Under the pieces are notes generated by a model. It was not told the DNA's origin, searched no databases, and saw only the letters and a list, made by a program, of their open reading frames with translations. Positions 9,660 to 23,300 of a DNA stretch of 64,000 nucleotides are shown piece by piece; the first letter of the stretch is position 1; every line of letters starts with the position of its first letter. Made by a program: the position numbers and the translations under genes. The stretch is taken from NCBI GenBank assembly GCA_036365455.1, contig JAWQUS010000011.1:3616001-3680000 (forward strand), in the 5' to 3' direction. The stretch is from Macrosoma leucophasiata (taxonomy: Eukaryota; Arthropoda; Insecta; Lepidoptera; Hedylidae).

Positions 9660-12600
9660 GTTATTAGATTTCAAGTCGTACCGGTCGTACCTATTTCAAT
9701 TTAAGTTGGTAGGCGTATCTGTAAGTAAGAAAATCAAGTCAATCCGTTGAAGTATTATTTACTACACCTCAAAGAGTCAATTTAAAATAAGTATTTCTTT
9801 GGTTTACAAAGTGTCAAATAAGTAGTGACTAGTAAGGTCTCATTGGTTATTGTTGATGGTAGGTTATTTGAATACCGACTAAATCCCATTGACTAGTTTT
9901 GGCGGGAACCTTGAAAGAGGCGTATGGTGCTCTTATTTTATTTCATTTTCTTGGTGTATTTTTAAGTTATATTGAATAAAGTGGGTGGCATTTTGTTTGA
10001 TATAGGTTTATTACAGTGCCCGTGTATAGTGAAATAGAATAACAGTGCGAAAACGACCTTTCAGGTTGCCTCCAAAACTTCATTGTAAATGTTCTGGTAA
10101 AGTAGCCATCGCTTTACTCGAATTACTTGACTGTAACTCACTTGACTGACATATTATACTTGATAACTTATATACTTGATACTTACTTAATATACTTGAT
10201 ATTATACTAACTTTGACGCTGCTTAAATAAATACGAAATATCGTTTTACTTGACACTGGCTATATGCGTAATAGCGATGCCATAATAATAAAAAAAAAAA
10301 CCCATTGACACCTAGATAAAAAATTGTGGTCACGATGCCTCTGAGTTAGATGGTGCTAGCGTTCGTTTTCTTCAGACTGTGGTGCTAGACACTAGCAGCG
10401 GCGTAGTATTATTACATATTCTCTGGCAGCGGGTGGGTAGGTAGGTATACGCCCGTGCTTTGAGAGCCATTTCTCAAATGACCGAACGCTACCTGTGGAA
10501 GCGTTGAACTCTGCTATTTAGCGGCAGGTAATGCGATAGTGTCTACGTTCTTGAGCTCAGTCTCTGGAGCTCTACCACAAGTAAACATGCGGTCATGTGA
10601 CGAATTTAAAATCCGCCATGTTTTTTTCCTTGTCATTTGGTCCTCCACCTCTAATTTATTTAAATACTATTGGATACGAATATTACGAATTCGTTGTGAT
10701 TCGTCTAATTATCATTTAGCCTATGACACAAGGCCAGACACGCGCGAAAAAAAATACAATTTGTGTTCTATTGAATATGCGACGCCCGCCGCACGCTTCG
10801 CAAAGGTCGAGAACCTCGACGACAATGGGATGAGATTGTTTCACGGCTTAATTGCGTTTTAAAACCTTTAACGTGTTACTTGGATACCTACCTATAAGAA
10901 AAAAAACTTTGGACCTTTTTCCCTGAATGACCAACCTTGACAGATCATAAATAGATAAAAAAACTCAATTAGGTACCTATTTTAAGCGCCTTAAATAAAT
11001 ATAAGCAACTTTAGTTTAGGAAGGGAATTAATTAGAACATTAGACATTCCTATCTACATTATAAATAGCGTTCGCCCTTGAATAACCAAAAAAAACATAA
11101 GCAAATAGCAACGACCTCGACACACATGAAGCTCGCGAATTGTAGCTGGTCATGCATGCCTACTCCGGTATTCCTATTAACAGGTTAGATTAGGGCGACT
11201 CTATTTTAATGTAGAGTGAGTAGATACACGTAATTTTGAATAGGACGAATGTTCTATTAGAACTAGAAACACCGGCTAGTCAATGTTGGTTAGGTGACGT
11301 CACTATCACCTGGGCCCTCAGTTTGACCTCAGGTAGCGTAGACGACCCACAAATCTACAGACACAATAAATTCGACAACGTACGCTGCGAAACAGCGTGG
11401 GTCAATGAACTGTTGACGTATTTAAAATACGCACAAAGTGCCTTATCGCGAATGTAGTACGCGGCGCGGCGCGGCGAACGGAGCGGTCTTGCAGCGCTAT
11501 GTATGTTTGCAAAATAGATATTTATAGACATGAGTGTCCGTGACGGATGATTCGTGCTATTTCTAAGGTCCTTATGAGAATCGGTGAGTAAGAATTCTTT
11601 AGCATTTTGATAGTATACTCACTAATGGAAATGAATGAAAGAGGTGGTATAACTTTGGAAAACTGTTTAGGTACTTTTTTCTTGAAACTGGCTGAACAGA
11701 GAATAATGTTATCACTGCTCAGTAAAAACAAAATTGTGTCAATGAACTGTCAAACTGTCAAGTTTCAAAAATAGTGATGTGTAAATAAGAAACATTAATT
11801 GGATTAAAATATTATCGGTTATAGATTACAAAGATGGATAATATAAATTTTTAGTAATTTGCTAGAATCATGATCAACATGAATCAAAAATATATATAAG
11901 ATTACAATATGAGTGAAATTTTATTTTTAACGATGGATGAATTATTCAAGGCGCGTGAACAAAATCTTTTTCAAGAACATTTAACCCACCGCCGCCGTCA
12001 CCGGAAACTTGGCGAGAGTTCGTTTTACAGCTTGTACTTTAACGCTATTGATATCAAGAATATGTGAGAAAGGAAGTGTGTCTATCATGCCGCTACACAT
12101 AACATAGCAGACAGTTCTTTGTGAAGTAAAACTTTACGTTGGGCACTAAGCGATTTTCGACGCGACAGAGGCCTCGTGTAAGATTCATATTCGCGGTAAA
12201 AGGGTCGCTTTGGAACTTGTGTGCACAAAGCGAGGCACCCGCAGTAGCGGCTGTACCTACCTACCCACATATGCAGTATGCGGCGGATACAGATCCGAGT
12301 TTCTTACACATGCATACGAAGGCCAGTTTTGTGTATGTGTCGCGAATACATACGGCTTCAATAATCAGCAGGTGAAGCGAACTAAAGCAAGGGGTTATTG
12401 CGATTAACTCCTTTATCCCTTCGTTTCCATATCAAAGAGTAATGAACCTTGTTCTTCTATTGGACGTTGTCGATTAGTAACCGTGTGATCTTTTCAAATA
12501 ATTTGAATACGTATTACGGATAGTTAGTTTGTAATAGGTAGGTATTCGATTTGAATTTATTTTTGATCTATTTTAAGATTCTAACTCATTGAGTTAAATG

Positions 12601-12850
12601 AGTCAGAATTAGTGTACCTAAATATGATTAGTTTAATTGTTTGTAAACACAAGTCTTATTTGCAAATTGTGTGTATGCTAAATTATTTTCAAAGTTCTTA
12701 CTAGATAAACATAATCTAATTTATTACATAAAATTATAGCAATTTGGACATAAAAAAATCTGATTTCCCAGAGTTTTTATACATAAATCCTATTTTTTAA
12801 ATTAGTGATAGACTTAATTTAAAAAATAACCAATTGTACCAACAAAGGCG
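9660..12850. other. Upstream intergenic region, no gene seen
   Basis: Mixed-composition sequence. One reversed family A fragment lies at about 10500-10585 (TTTAGCGGCAGGTAATGCG, GAGCTCTACCACAAGTA). A short GC-rich run sits at 11460-11500. The open frames at 10539-10862 and 11236-11457 show no domain and no splice logic, so I treat them as chance. The region lies just upstream of the Syncrip promoter and could hold enhancers, but nothing identifies them. Confidence 0.5.
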
Positions 12851-12859
12851 AAACTCTGA

Positions 12860-13340
12860 CAGTGAATCGATTACGAGTAACGAAGGTCAGAGGATTTGCG
12901 AGTGTGCGTGTGTATGCAAGTATGCAAGCGAGCTCGATGCGGCGTCGCCGCTGCTGCACGCCTGCACCGCCGGTTGCAACACCCTCCCCCCTTCGCTCTT
13001 GGCTTCTCGCTCGCCGCCGTCTTGCCGCTAGCCTGTCTCACCTCGCGGCCGGCAGCCTTGCGCGACGCGCCGCGCTCTTTCACATTCAAAATTATTCGCA
13101 ACCATTGCAAAAACTCTCTGTGCAATAAAAATATATCATCGTTCGCTGCGGTCACTATTAGTAGTAAAACAGAGAGATTCTTTAAACCTTACAAACAAAT
13201 TAAGTGCCTTTGAAAGTTTGAATGCACTCCTCGTTGCATGTCAGCGCGCGTCGTTATGAGAGTGAGAACCCCGTACTGGTCACGTTGACGTCGCGCGGTG
13301 CCGCCATATCTGTCTCGGCCACCAACTAGCAAAATTAATA
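12860..13340 (+). promoter_or_regulatory. Syp: CpG-rich promoter candidate of the Syncrip gene
   Basis: About 480 bases contain unusually many CG dinucleotides for this AT-rich window. The strongest patch is 12930-13080 (GATGCGGCGTCGCCGCTGC, CTCGCGGCCGGCAGCC) and a second is around 13235-13315. No transposon copy is recognised from here to the first coding exon. The location 0.9-1.4 kb upstream of the start codon fits a housekeeping-type promoter. No TATA box stands out. The exact transcription start cannot be fixed from sequence. Confidence 0.5.
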
Positions 13341-14222
13341 GGTAATTATTTTCGTGTACAGTGCTCCAGGTTAATTTTATTGCGAAGTGATAGTGTGTCA
13401 AAGTGTTTTGAATCTTCTGGCATCATCCTGTGCTCATTCCAATTGGATTCTTTTTGGAAATAAAGGCGCGCGCCGGCCGGTTCTTATCGGGTGCAATGCA
13501 GTTGCACTCTCAACTTATTGCAGTTTCGCATTCACCAAAGTTTCATGCGCGGAAAGTTACTGGTGTTTGTATTTTGTTACAAAGGGATTGTAAAAGTGAT
13601 ATAAAAGTGATTATTTGTTAAAGTGTTGTGTAAAATAGTTTTGCAAAGAACTCTCACAGTATACTCTGTGTTATTTCGGTCATTGACCGCCGGATTTCGC
13701 ATCTCTTTTATTGTTTGTGTCCTTGTTTGACATTTTGCCATAAATCCGTTTTTCATTTTTAGGCTCAAAAAATTGTTTCACATCACTACAAAGATGCAAT
13801 GACCCGCGCATTCGCTTTTTGAAATTTCACCTTCACCCGGATGGAATGAGGAGTGTACAATCCCATTGTTTCACAGTTTCATATGTTTGAACATCATTTG
13901 TTTTTTGTTTTTCGGACGATTAGAGGGTTATAATTTTGTTCCAAAATTACAAAAATTACAAAATAAGGTAAATATTATTCAGTATCTTGAGTTGTGTATG
14001 CGCATATAAAATACTATGATAACAATAGTTTTGAAATAATTTAGCGGCAATGAGATGCGTGGCTCTCTTGATGTAGTGTTCGTATGACATCATCTTTAGG
14101 CGAGTCGTGTACTCCAGATCGGTAGGCAGCTCGATTTTAAAGTTTCAAAGTCTGAGTCGTGATAAAGCAATTAAAAAAAAATAAGTGTAGTGCGTGTACA
14201 AAAGTTGTAATAATTGTGCAGA
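13341..14222 (+). other. Syp: Probable 5' UTR region of Syncrip
   Basis: The region directly upstream of the start codon is rich in GTGT/AAAGTG words and free of recognised repeats. A stop codon (TAA at 14211) lies in frame 12 bases before the ATG at 14223, so translation cannot begin further upstream in this exon. A 5' UTR intron is possible (a donor-like AAGGTAAAT lies near 13967) but not proven. Confidence 0.4.
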
Positions 14223-14333
14223 ATGGCGGAGGGTAATGGAGAAATATCTATTGAAGAGGTCTCTGGGAAGGACTCTGATATTGGCCGGACACCGGATTAC
14301 CGCAAACTTATTGAGTATGGCTTGGATCCTAAG
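14223..14333 (+). CDS. Syp: Syncrip exon 1 (start codon, residues 1-37)
   Basis: Begins [15 protein letters not shown] and ends in LIEYGLDPK, then a donor GTGAGC. Length is 111 bases, phase 0 out. An in-frame stop twelve bases upstream and a fair initiation context (CAGAATGG) support the start. The segment [11 protein letters not shown] begins the acidic N-terminal domain characteristic of hnRNP Q/R. The intron that follows is about 25.1 kb, by far the longest in the gene. Confidence 0.9.
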
Positions 14334-17300
14334 GTGAGCATTACTAGACATACTTTACATAATTTAATTATAAGATAAAGTTATATTACACTGCATGAAA
14401 AACTTTTTATACTACATCAAAACTTTTCTACGACTCATAGCGGTGAAACTTTGAAAAGTTTATTTCTTTATTTTTAGCTGGTTTGATGACTTTATCAGTA
14501 TGTTATTCACTGTATTAGTCCTTGCTGTTTGTCACAAAATTTCTATCAACATTGAAATGTAATGTTTTAGTGAGCCTCCGTGGTCCGCTTCAATGATATT
14601 ATCAGAATGATTGACGAGAGAGAGTAAAAAGTGTCTTAAGACTGAAACAATGGTACATTATTCAGTATGAGAGCACAATAGGGGCCAATTGCTGTTAACC
14701 TCCATATTATCAATGTTTTATAAAAGTCCTGTCTTATTGTAAAACATGTGTATCGTCTGGTCTGCAACACTGTAATATTATTTCTTATTAGAATCTTATT
14801 GGAAACTTCGTAATTTGCTAAAGCTATTTATTTTTAAGAAATTTAAAGATTCAATTTGTATATTATTATTTTTTTTTAATCTGTATATAGGTATATACCC
14901 AAAATATTTTTTAATTTGACTTCATATTTCTCCAAAATTATTTGATACATTGACGGGCTCTCTAAAAAGTCTTGCCGTGGAAAAAAGTTAGTTAAGTATA
15001 TGATTATAGGCTTATACAGACAATATAAACCCTTTTCATGAATTCTAAGAATTCAGCCCCTTGATTCACACATGTCACTCCTAGTAGCCTACAATACTTC
15101 ATACATAAAGTAGGTATACATTTACTGATATAAAATGCTATCATATTTCCAGTATCCACATCTAACAACCTTATCACAGATTCTTAGATTTAGAATGTAC
15201 CTACATAGATTGCTAAATCAAAAAACTTAACATCTATTTGACTAGTGACAGAGCTTCAGTGGTGGAGCTCAAAGGTGAAGAAACTGCATTACCAAATCTA
15301 AATGCTAATGACTAGTGATCACCACTGCCATGTTCTCATATGATGATTATAACCAATCAAGGAACTTTGTCTTCAAAAAGCAATGAATTATAGCTTTTAT
15401 TACCTAGGCAATAGAGTGCCCTTGTGTACTACCTAACTTTACCCTGATAGTGCATCTATAATACTGGCATACATTCTGGCATGGAGGTATAAGATCTTAG
15501 TCTTAAGTCCACTGCCATGTTCTAATTAGGTACATGGTTAAAAGTTGTCAGGGTCATTTGGCCTATTAAATTCAATCAAATGTAGCTTTTATTACCTAGG
15601 CAATAAAGTGCCCATGCTTACTACCTGACTTTCCCCTGATAGTGCATGTTAAATACTGGTGTACATTCTGGCATGGAGGTTTATGACCTTAGTGTTAAGT
15701 CTACTGCCATGTTCTAATTAGGTACATGGTTAAAAATAGTCAGGGAACTTGGTCTTTTAAATTCAATCAAATATAGCTTTTATTACCTAGGCACTAAAGT
15801 GTCCATGTATACTACCTGACCTTCCCTTGATAGTGCATGTTAAATACTGGTGTACATTCTGGCATGGAGGTTTATGACCTTAGTGTTAAGTCTACTGCCA
15901 TGTTCTAATTAGGTACATGGTTAAAAATAGTCAGGGAACTTGGTCTTTAAAATTCAATCAAATATAGCTTTTATTACCTAGGCAATAGGTACTACCTGAC
16001 CTTCCCTTGATAGTGCATGTTAAATACTGGTGTACATTCTGGCATGGAGGTATAAGACCTTAGTGTTAAGTCCACTGTCATGTTCTAATTAGGTACATGG
16101 TTAAAAACAGTCAGGGAACTTGGTCTTTTAAATTCAATCAAATATAGCTTTTATTACCTAGGCACTAAAGTGTCCATGTATACTACCTGACCTTCCCTTG
16201 ATAGTGCATGTTAAATACTGGTGTACATTCTGGTATGGGGGTATAAGACCTTAGTGTTAAGTCCACTGCCATGTTCTAATTAGGTACATGGTTAAAAATA
16301 GTCAGGGAACTTGGTCTTTTAAATTCAAACAAATATAGCTTTTATTACCTAGGCAATAAAGTGCCTACACAATAACCTAACTTTTACATGATACTGGCAC
16401 AGTATAAGTACATACAGTAGTTTATCGCCTTTGAAGTTTTGCGATATGCCGCCTTCACTCATCAAAACGCAAAATCATTAAGGTTGTCACGTTTTTGGTT
16501 TTTATTTACGTTGTTTGTAACGCGTCAGTTTACTTTGAACATATATAAAAATCCTAAAAACATCACGCCTGTAATCCTCTAAGGGGTAGGGAGAGTTAAA
16601 TCGGATTCATGCATACATCCTAGATTCACGTTTTGGCCCATGTAACAGGTGGCAAGCCTGTTGACATCTCCTGGCACTTTACCAAACTTTGAGGTACTGG
16701 GAAGCCTCGAGAAAATAAAAATCGATCAAACTATAAATATCTCAACCTATCAACAATTTGCCAGTCTATCATCAATGTACCAGTATTCCAGATGGGCGGT
16801 CTATCAGTACGCTAGAATTCTAACAATTATAATGTATTTTTTAAAGAAAAATGGATAGAAAAATTTGACTTCAGGCGAGACTCGAACTCGCGGCCACTGG
16901 GAATCTAGTCCAGCCGCTCTTCCAACTGAGCTACCGAAGTCCTGCCCGATTTGTCAAATCTTTCCTTCACATTTATTGCATTGCCTTATGGTGGCAGTAG
17001 CGCCATCTATTGCCACACTATGCTATTCTATTCTAGCGGCTGGATTAGATTCCCAGTGGCCGCGAGTTCGAGTCTCGCCTGAAGTCAAAATTTTCTTTCC
17101 ATTTTTCTTTAAAAAATATATTTCACAAGCATGTGTTAATGCGAAATAATATAAAAAACAATTATAATGTAGCGATCCTAATATTCATCCATACCTTTTT
17201 AACTCCGTCCAATATAACACGAATATGAAACACATATACAAACAAAAAAAATATTTAGAATTTTCTGTAGAGATTTTTTCGTTTTAAGTGAAGTAAGTAT

Positions 17301-20300
17301 GTACATAAAGTGTAAAATATAACAGACAATAGTAATTAACAGTAAAGTTGACATCAAATTTTTCAATATGATCTTTCCAAAAGCTTAGTAAAAGAAATTT
17401 TAAATCTCGCACCCCTTATCGCTAAGTCCCAAGTAGATGACAATTTTTGTATGGGCTACTTGGTACCGCCCCCTCCGTCCCTCGCGTCGCGCGCCCCGCA
17501 CCATTGCTCTGACATTACACGTTCGTTGGATGACTGTAGGTAATTAACACGTTCGTTTTCTTTAGACTGTGATACTGGTATACATTCTGGCATGGAGTCA
17601 AAAGACATTAAGCCTAGAAAGCATTTACATAAGCCTTCAAATCCACTGCCATGCCCTGATTACATGAATACATCCAGTCAGAGAAGTTGAGTCTTTTAAA
17701 TTCAATCAAATAGCTTTTAATACTGAAGAAATAGTGTCCATGTGTACTACCTGACTTTTCCCTGGTAGTGATGTAGATTACTGGTACAGTACATTATGTC
17801 ATGGAGTCAAAAGACCTTAAGAGGTTAGCATAAAGGGTTCAAGTCTTGATACAGATGTCCATAGGTTTAAATATTCACTCACAATCTGTAGTTAAGATAG
17901 TTTTCCAATTTCGTATAACAAAAAAGTAAATTAATAATAACAGGTACCTACCTATTATGAACCTACCTATTTTTGATTATAATTCACCTTTGACATACCT
18001 CATATCTAGTGTTTTGTACCAGCACTGTTACTATATGCACTTATACTGAAAGTACCTACTATGGTTACTTTTTATCAATTCATACTTTATCATAGTTTTA
18101 ATAACAATAATATTATGCTTAAAAATCTTTAGTTTTTACTGCTGAATGTAAATAAAATAAATTTGTTGCAATACTTGTATAGGTATTCCAGTTGGTACCT
18201 ATGTCAGTAAGAATTGTTAGATAAAACATTATTCCAATATCAATCTTATTGGAAAGTGATTTGTTAAATACAGCATGTTGAAAATATTGTATGAGAAAAT
18301 TTGAAAACCAAAAAAATCATTTTTTTTAAATAGATGTTATCTGCACTTCTTATTTAATAATTAGGTATTTATGAGTCCCTACTTTTGATTTAAGTACTTA
18401 CCCATATTAAAATATTTACACAAATAGATTGATAGTGAAAAAAAAATTGTTTAGTCTTTCTTCAATCATTTAGGTACCTACTAGACCCAAACTTTATGTA
18501 GGTACCTACCTAATTCTTATAGCCAATTCAACCTTGACCCAAGCCAGCTTTGTTTAATTTATATAGATTCTTTGGAGGTAACTTAAATTAAAAAAAATAG
18601 TATATAAAAATTGAACTGATGTTTACACATTAAGTAAGTGTGTAGCTGAAAATCAGTAAAAAATGATATATGTAAAATACCTAATATATTGTTGATTGAT
18701 ATTTAAAGGAAATAAATAAAACCTTGATATTTAAAGGAAATAAATAAAACCTAACTCATCAATATTATTTGAATGAAAAGTTTCAAAGATCTCTCTGACT
18801 GGCATTATAATTAGTGGCGGATTTACAAAGAAGAATGGCCAAATCTCCATAGAGACTGGACTTTCCAGAGTACAGAATCAAATTAAACTGATTTGTGTTT
18901 GTTTTTATTACCCAAACTTATTTCCATTCAAAAAATATATCCTTAGAGCCAAGATCTAATAATATCACAAAAAAAAAATTGTTACCTTCATAAGTTCGTA
19001 AAATCTCCTAGTAAAGTCCCCATCACTTTACTGGAGCCATCTCATCATATTCCACATGGAAGCATCCAATCATCGCCATCTTCCATATGGATATTTATTA
19101 TCATAAGAAATGAAGATAAAAATTACTGAAGATTGGCTGTTAAGGAACTTGAATTCGTAGCCGTAAAACAATTATAAAAAAATAAAAAAAAATACCGCGG
19201 CAGGTCATCGTTCCATCATACGCAATTAGTGAAATATATAAACACATTATCATAATTACTTTTATTAAAATGACCCCAAAAGTAAATAGTAACAGTGCAA
19301 AATAATTATTTAAATACATTTGATTGTGCAAATAATCTTAATACATATAATGAACGACTACCAATGGATAGAATATTCATAAATATTTCAAGTACAGTCA
19401 TATCGTATAAAAATGAAACGTTAACGGTACGTTCTGAACATCCGAACAAGATGTCTTCTAAAAATTATCGTACAAATAGAAATAAATGAATATCTTTTTT
19501 TTCTGGCTCTTTACAAGAAAAATTTATAACTTTTGGTATTAATAAAAATATTCTGGTTTTTTACATATACATGGCTTATCTGTTCGCAATCAGGTACGAT
19601 TTGACCAATGTTCTTTGCCGCCGGTAGGCTATTATTTTTGCCGCCCCTATATTTTGATATCGTAGTTTACAGTCATATCAATTAGGTATATTTTCTATCA
19701 ATAAAATTTCAACTTTATGTTTTATGCTTCATAATCCTGAAGTTGATGTAAGCAACTTTTTTTCTATGGTTAAAATCATTGGGAACTATGATCTGAGCCT
19801 TGATAATTTTAACAGTAATTTTGTAAATAGAAATAAAAAAATTATGAACTAATTCTGCCGCCCCTTAAAATTTGCCGCCCTAGGCTCCAGCTTACTCAGC
19901 CTGCTGGTAAATCCACCACTGATTATAATAAAGGTTAATGTTAGTTATAATTCAAGTCACTCATACTTGTATTGCAGGTAAAAGATTATCAAATATCTAT
20001 AAATGTATCATTTTTCCTGGTCCCACTATATACATAATGCTGCTGACCCTACCTTCTCAGAAAAATGGAAATCTTAACATTCTATTTATTTATAGATTTT
20101 ATTAGATTAGGACATTATTTATCTAAGGCTATCTTGCACCAATGATTTATTAGAAAATGTATCATACCTTACTACTTACCTACTACTGAAGTTCAAAATA
20201 AATAGATAAAGGTAGATTTTTTTATCTTTTCATTATAAATACCTATTAATGTTATCATCCCTAAAGTATTAATGAATTAATTAGCATTCGCTAAATATCC

Positions 20301-23300
20301 GCGTGCTCGCACGAAAATGCGATGCGGCGTCGCATCGCATCACAGTTTTGTGTGGTCGTCCTAGAGCAATGATTCCCAAAGTGGTCCAAGTGGGTCCTGG
20401 GGTCTATGGGAGACTCGATGGGGTCTACGTATATGCGTAAATAAAAATGGGAAAGTGATATAAATGTTAGCAAGGGGGTCCACGAAGTTCAAAAAGTTTG
20501 GGCACCTCTGTCCTAGAGTATGAGATTTGACAGTTCTAAGCTACCTACTTCGCTAAAAGTAAAGTTGCGCGGTCTGTGAATCTCACCCTTAGTCCCAGAA
20601 CAGTGCATTAAGATCCCGCTCATTATGGAAAAATGTGATTCTAAGATCGTTTCAGGGACTGAGATCTATACATGTACCAATACGGACCAAAGTCAAAGGA
20701 ATAAAGTCGTAGTGAGCTCCCTAAAATCTTTTGCTAAACACATGCTGTGCGAATATTATAAAAAAATCGATGTAAATAGGTACATCCAATTAATTAAATT
20801 TAAAACAACTGAAGAAATGTCTAATCTTTACGCCAAATCCCTACGGTCCAGGTATAGACTGTAGAACGTAAAATGTCTCGGTTCTTACACACCTGTCGTG
20901 CCACTTCTTCATTCAGTATAGAGGTTCGTTTCCGACCGCAGGTTCGTTTTCGGTTTCGGCCAATGACATTTTGGTTTCGGCTGTAAATCATGTTTCGGTC
21001 GGCCTCTAATTCAGCACTCTATTCATACATGCACACCGATTCCTGAGACTGTCGATAGAAATCTCCATAAAATGGGCATTGAGTTTATTCGCATATTGTA
21101 CCTACTTACTGATAATTGCAAGTATTATCAGTACAATACTTGCTATGGCAAGTATTATCGGTAAGTAGGTAAGTAAGTAAGGGGGCGTCCATTAATGACG
21201 TTTTTTTATGTCATGAAAGTGGCAAACAAGCATGCAGTTCACATTGATGTTGAGTAATGACTGCAGCCTATATACACCCACACAAAGACCAGTGGTCAAA
21301 ATGCAGATGCGTTACCACTTCTGAGGCCTAAGGTGTTATACCTCTGTGCCGGAAATTACAGGGCCGTACATTACCTCCTGACCGGAACACGATAGTGCTG
21401 GACACTACCATTAAGCGGCAAGTAGGTATATTAGGTAATGTGGTGGTGCCAAAGCCCGCGAGCTCCGTCACTGGAGCTCTACCACCAGTAAAAGTACACT
21501 ACAGTACCGTAAGTATTTCTGTTCTACAAAATACGTTAAAACTACAGAAACTTTCTATATTGTACAAATTTACAAACCAAAGGTCTTTAACATCTGTGCC
21601 AGAAATTACATTACCATCGAACCGGAACATAAAAAGTCACCGCCAGCCTACGTCATAAGTCTTCGAACTTTAAGCGCAATTACTCTCGGTACTTGCTTTT
21701 GTATTCATCCGACAATGGGTGATGTGATTAGTATATAAATACTATAAATAAAACCCTTTGTTTCGCTAATAAATCCAGTGTAAGTATCATTCTTAACTAA
21801 ACGCAATAAGAATATATACATATAGACATCACTTGATATTGAATTAACACTGCATGCTATCGACTATAAGATTCAACGTGCTTCATTTTTTTATGTAATG
21901 GAAGTGGCAATCAAGCATGCAGTTCACAATGATGTTAAGTGATGACTGCAGCCTATAGACACCCACACAAAGACCAAGGTCAAAATGCAGATGCGTTACG
22001 ACTCCTGAGGCCTAAGGTGTTATGCCTTTGTGCCGGAAATTACAGGGCCGTACATTACCAACTGACCGGAACACGATAGTGCTGAACACTACCATTTAGC
22101 GGCAAGTATTTTAGGTAATGCAGTGGTGCCTACGCCCACGAGTTCCGTCACTAGAGCTCTACCACCAGTGAAAATACATCAATTGATATTGAATGAACAC
22201 TGCATGGCGTCTATAAGATTCAACGTGCTTCATTTATTGGTGGTAAAGCTTCAGTGACGGTGCTCACGACCTTTGCCACCAACCGCAAAGGAACTTTTTT
22301 TGTAAACGCATTATCTAGTCTACTTGCCGCTAAATGATAGTCTTCAGGGCTACGTGTTCCGTACCGGTGGAAATGTATGGACCTGTAAATGCCGGCACAA
22401 AGGCATAACCACTTATAGCTTAGGAGTGGCAACGCATCTGCATTTAAATCTCTGTGTTCTGGTTTGGTGTGTTTATAGGCCGCAGTATTAACTTACTATG
22501 AATGTGAACCTGTGTGCTTGTTTGCCAATTCATGAAATAATAATAAATAACAATAATGGCAACCCGACCGCGCCCGTATCGCTTAACCGAGTAGATCGCT
22601 TCCGATCTACACCAGCCACGGTACCATGCGCGCTTCGATATCCATTGTTGATGACCTTTCATCGATCCTCCGATTATCAAAAATTTTCAAATTGTCATAA
22701 AAAGGGTTCCAATAACTAATCTACAGTCACCTCCATCTTCTAACTAAAGCATAATAAATTGGGTCCCTATTTTAGGTGGGTGCAGAATTAAGCTATTTTC
22801 AGGATGTAATCTTTTATTTGAAAGACGTAAGATCAAAGCTAGCTTTTATTGCACCGAATTTGCACATAAAAATTAAAGCATGCATACTGCACGCCTACGC
22901 AATACATATAATAATATACCTAGTAGAAAAACGTAACTCCACGACTATAATCCCCGAAGGGGTAGGCAGAGGTAAATGCATGCATTCAAATATACCTACA
23001 TACAAACACCCACGATTCTTCGGTTACGTTTTGACCCATATAAAGGCGGGTCTACGCTAGACAAACCAAGCACGAGCGAAGCACGGCGGCGGCGTCAAGT
23101 GTCGACCGTAAACTAAACACGTCCACGAGCGCACTGCGAGCGCGAAGCAAATCCCTTTGTGTTCGTCAAAAAACCGACAACAGGCGGAACGCAGCCGAGC
23201 ACGAACGAAATGCTCGCAGCGCGCTCATTCGAGGCTTGTAAGTTGGTCCACACTAGACGAATTGTGTTCGGCTCGTGCTCCGCTCGTGCTCGGCTCTCCT

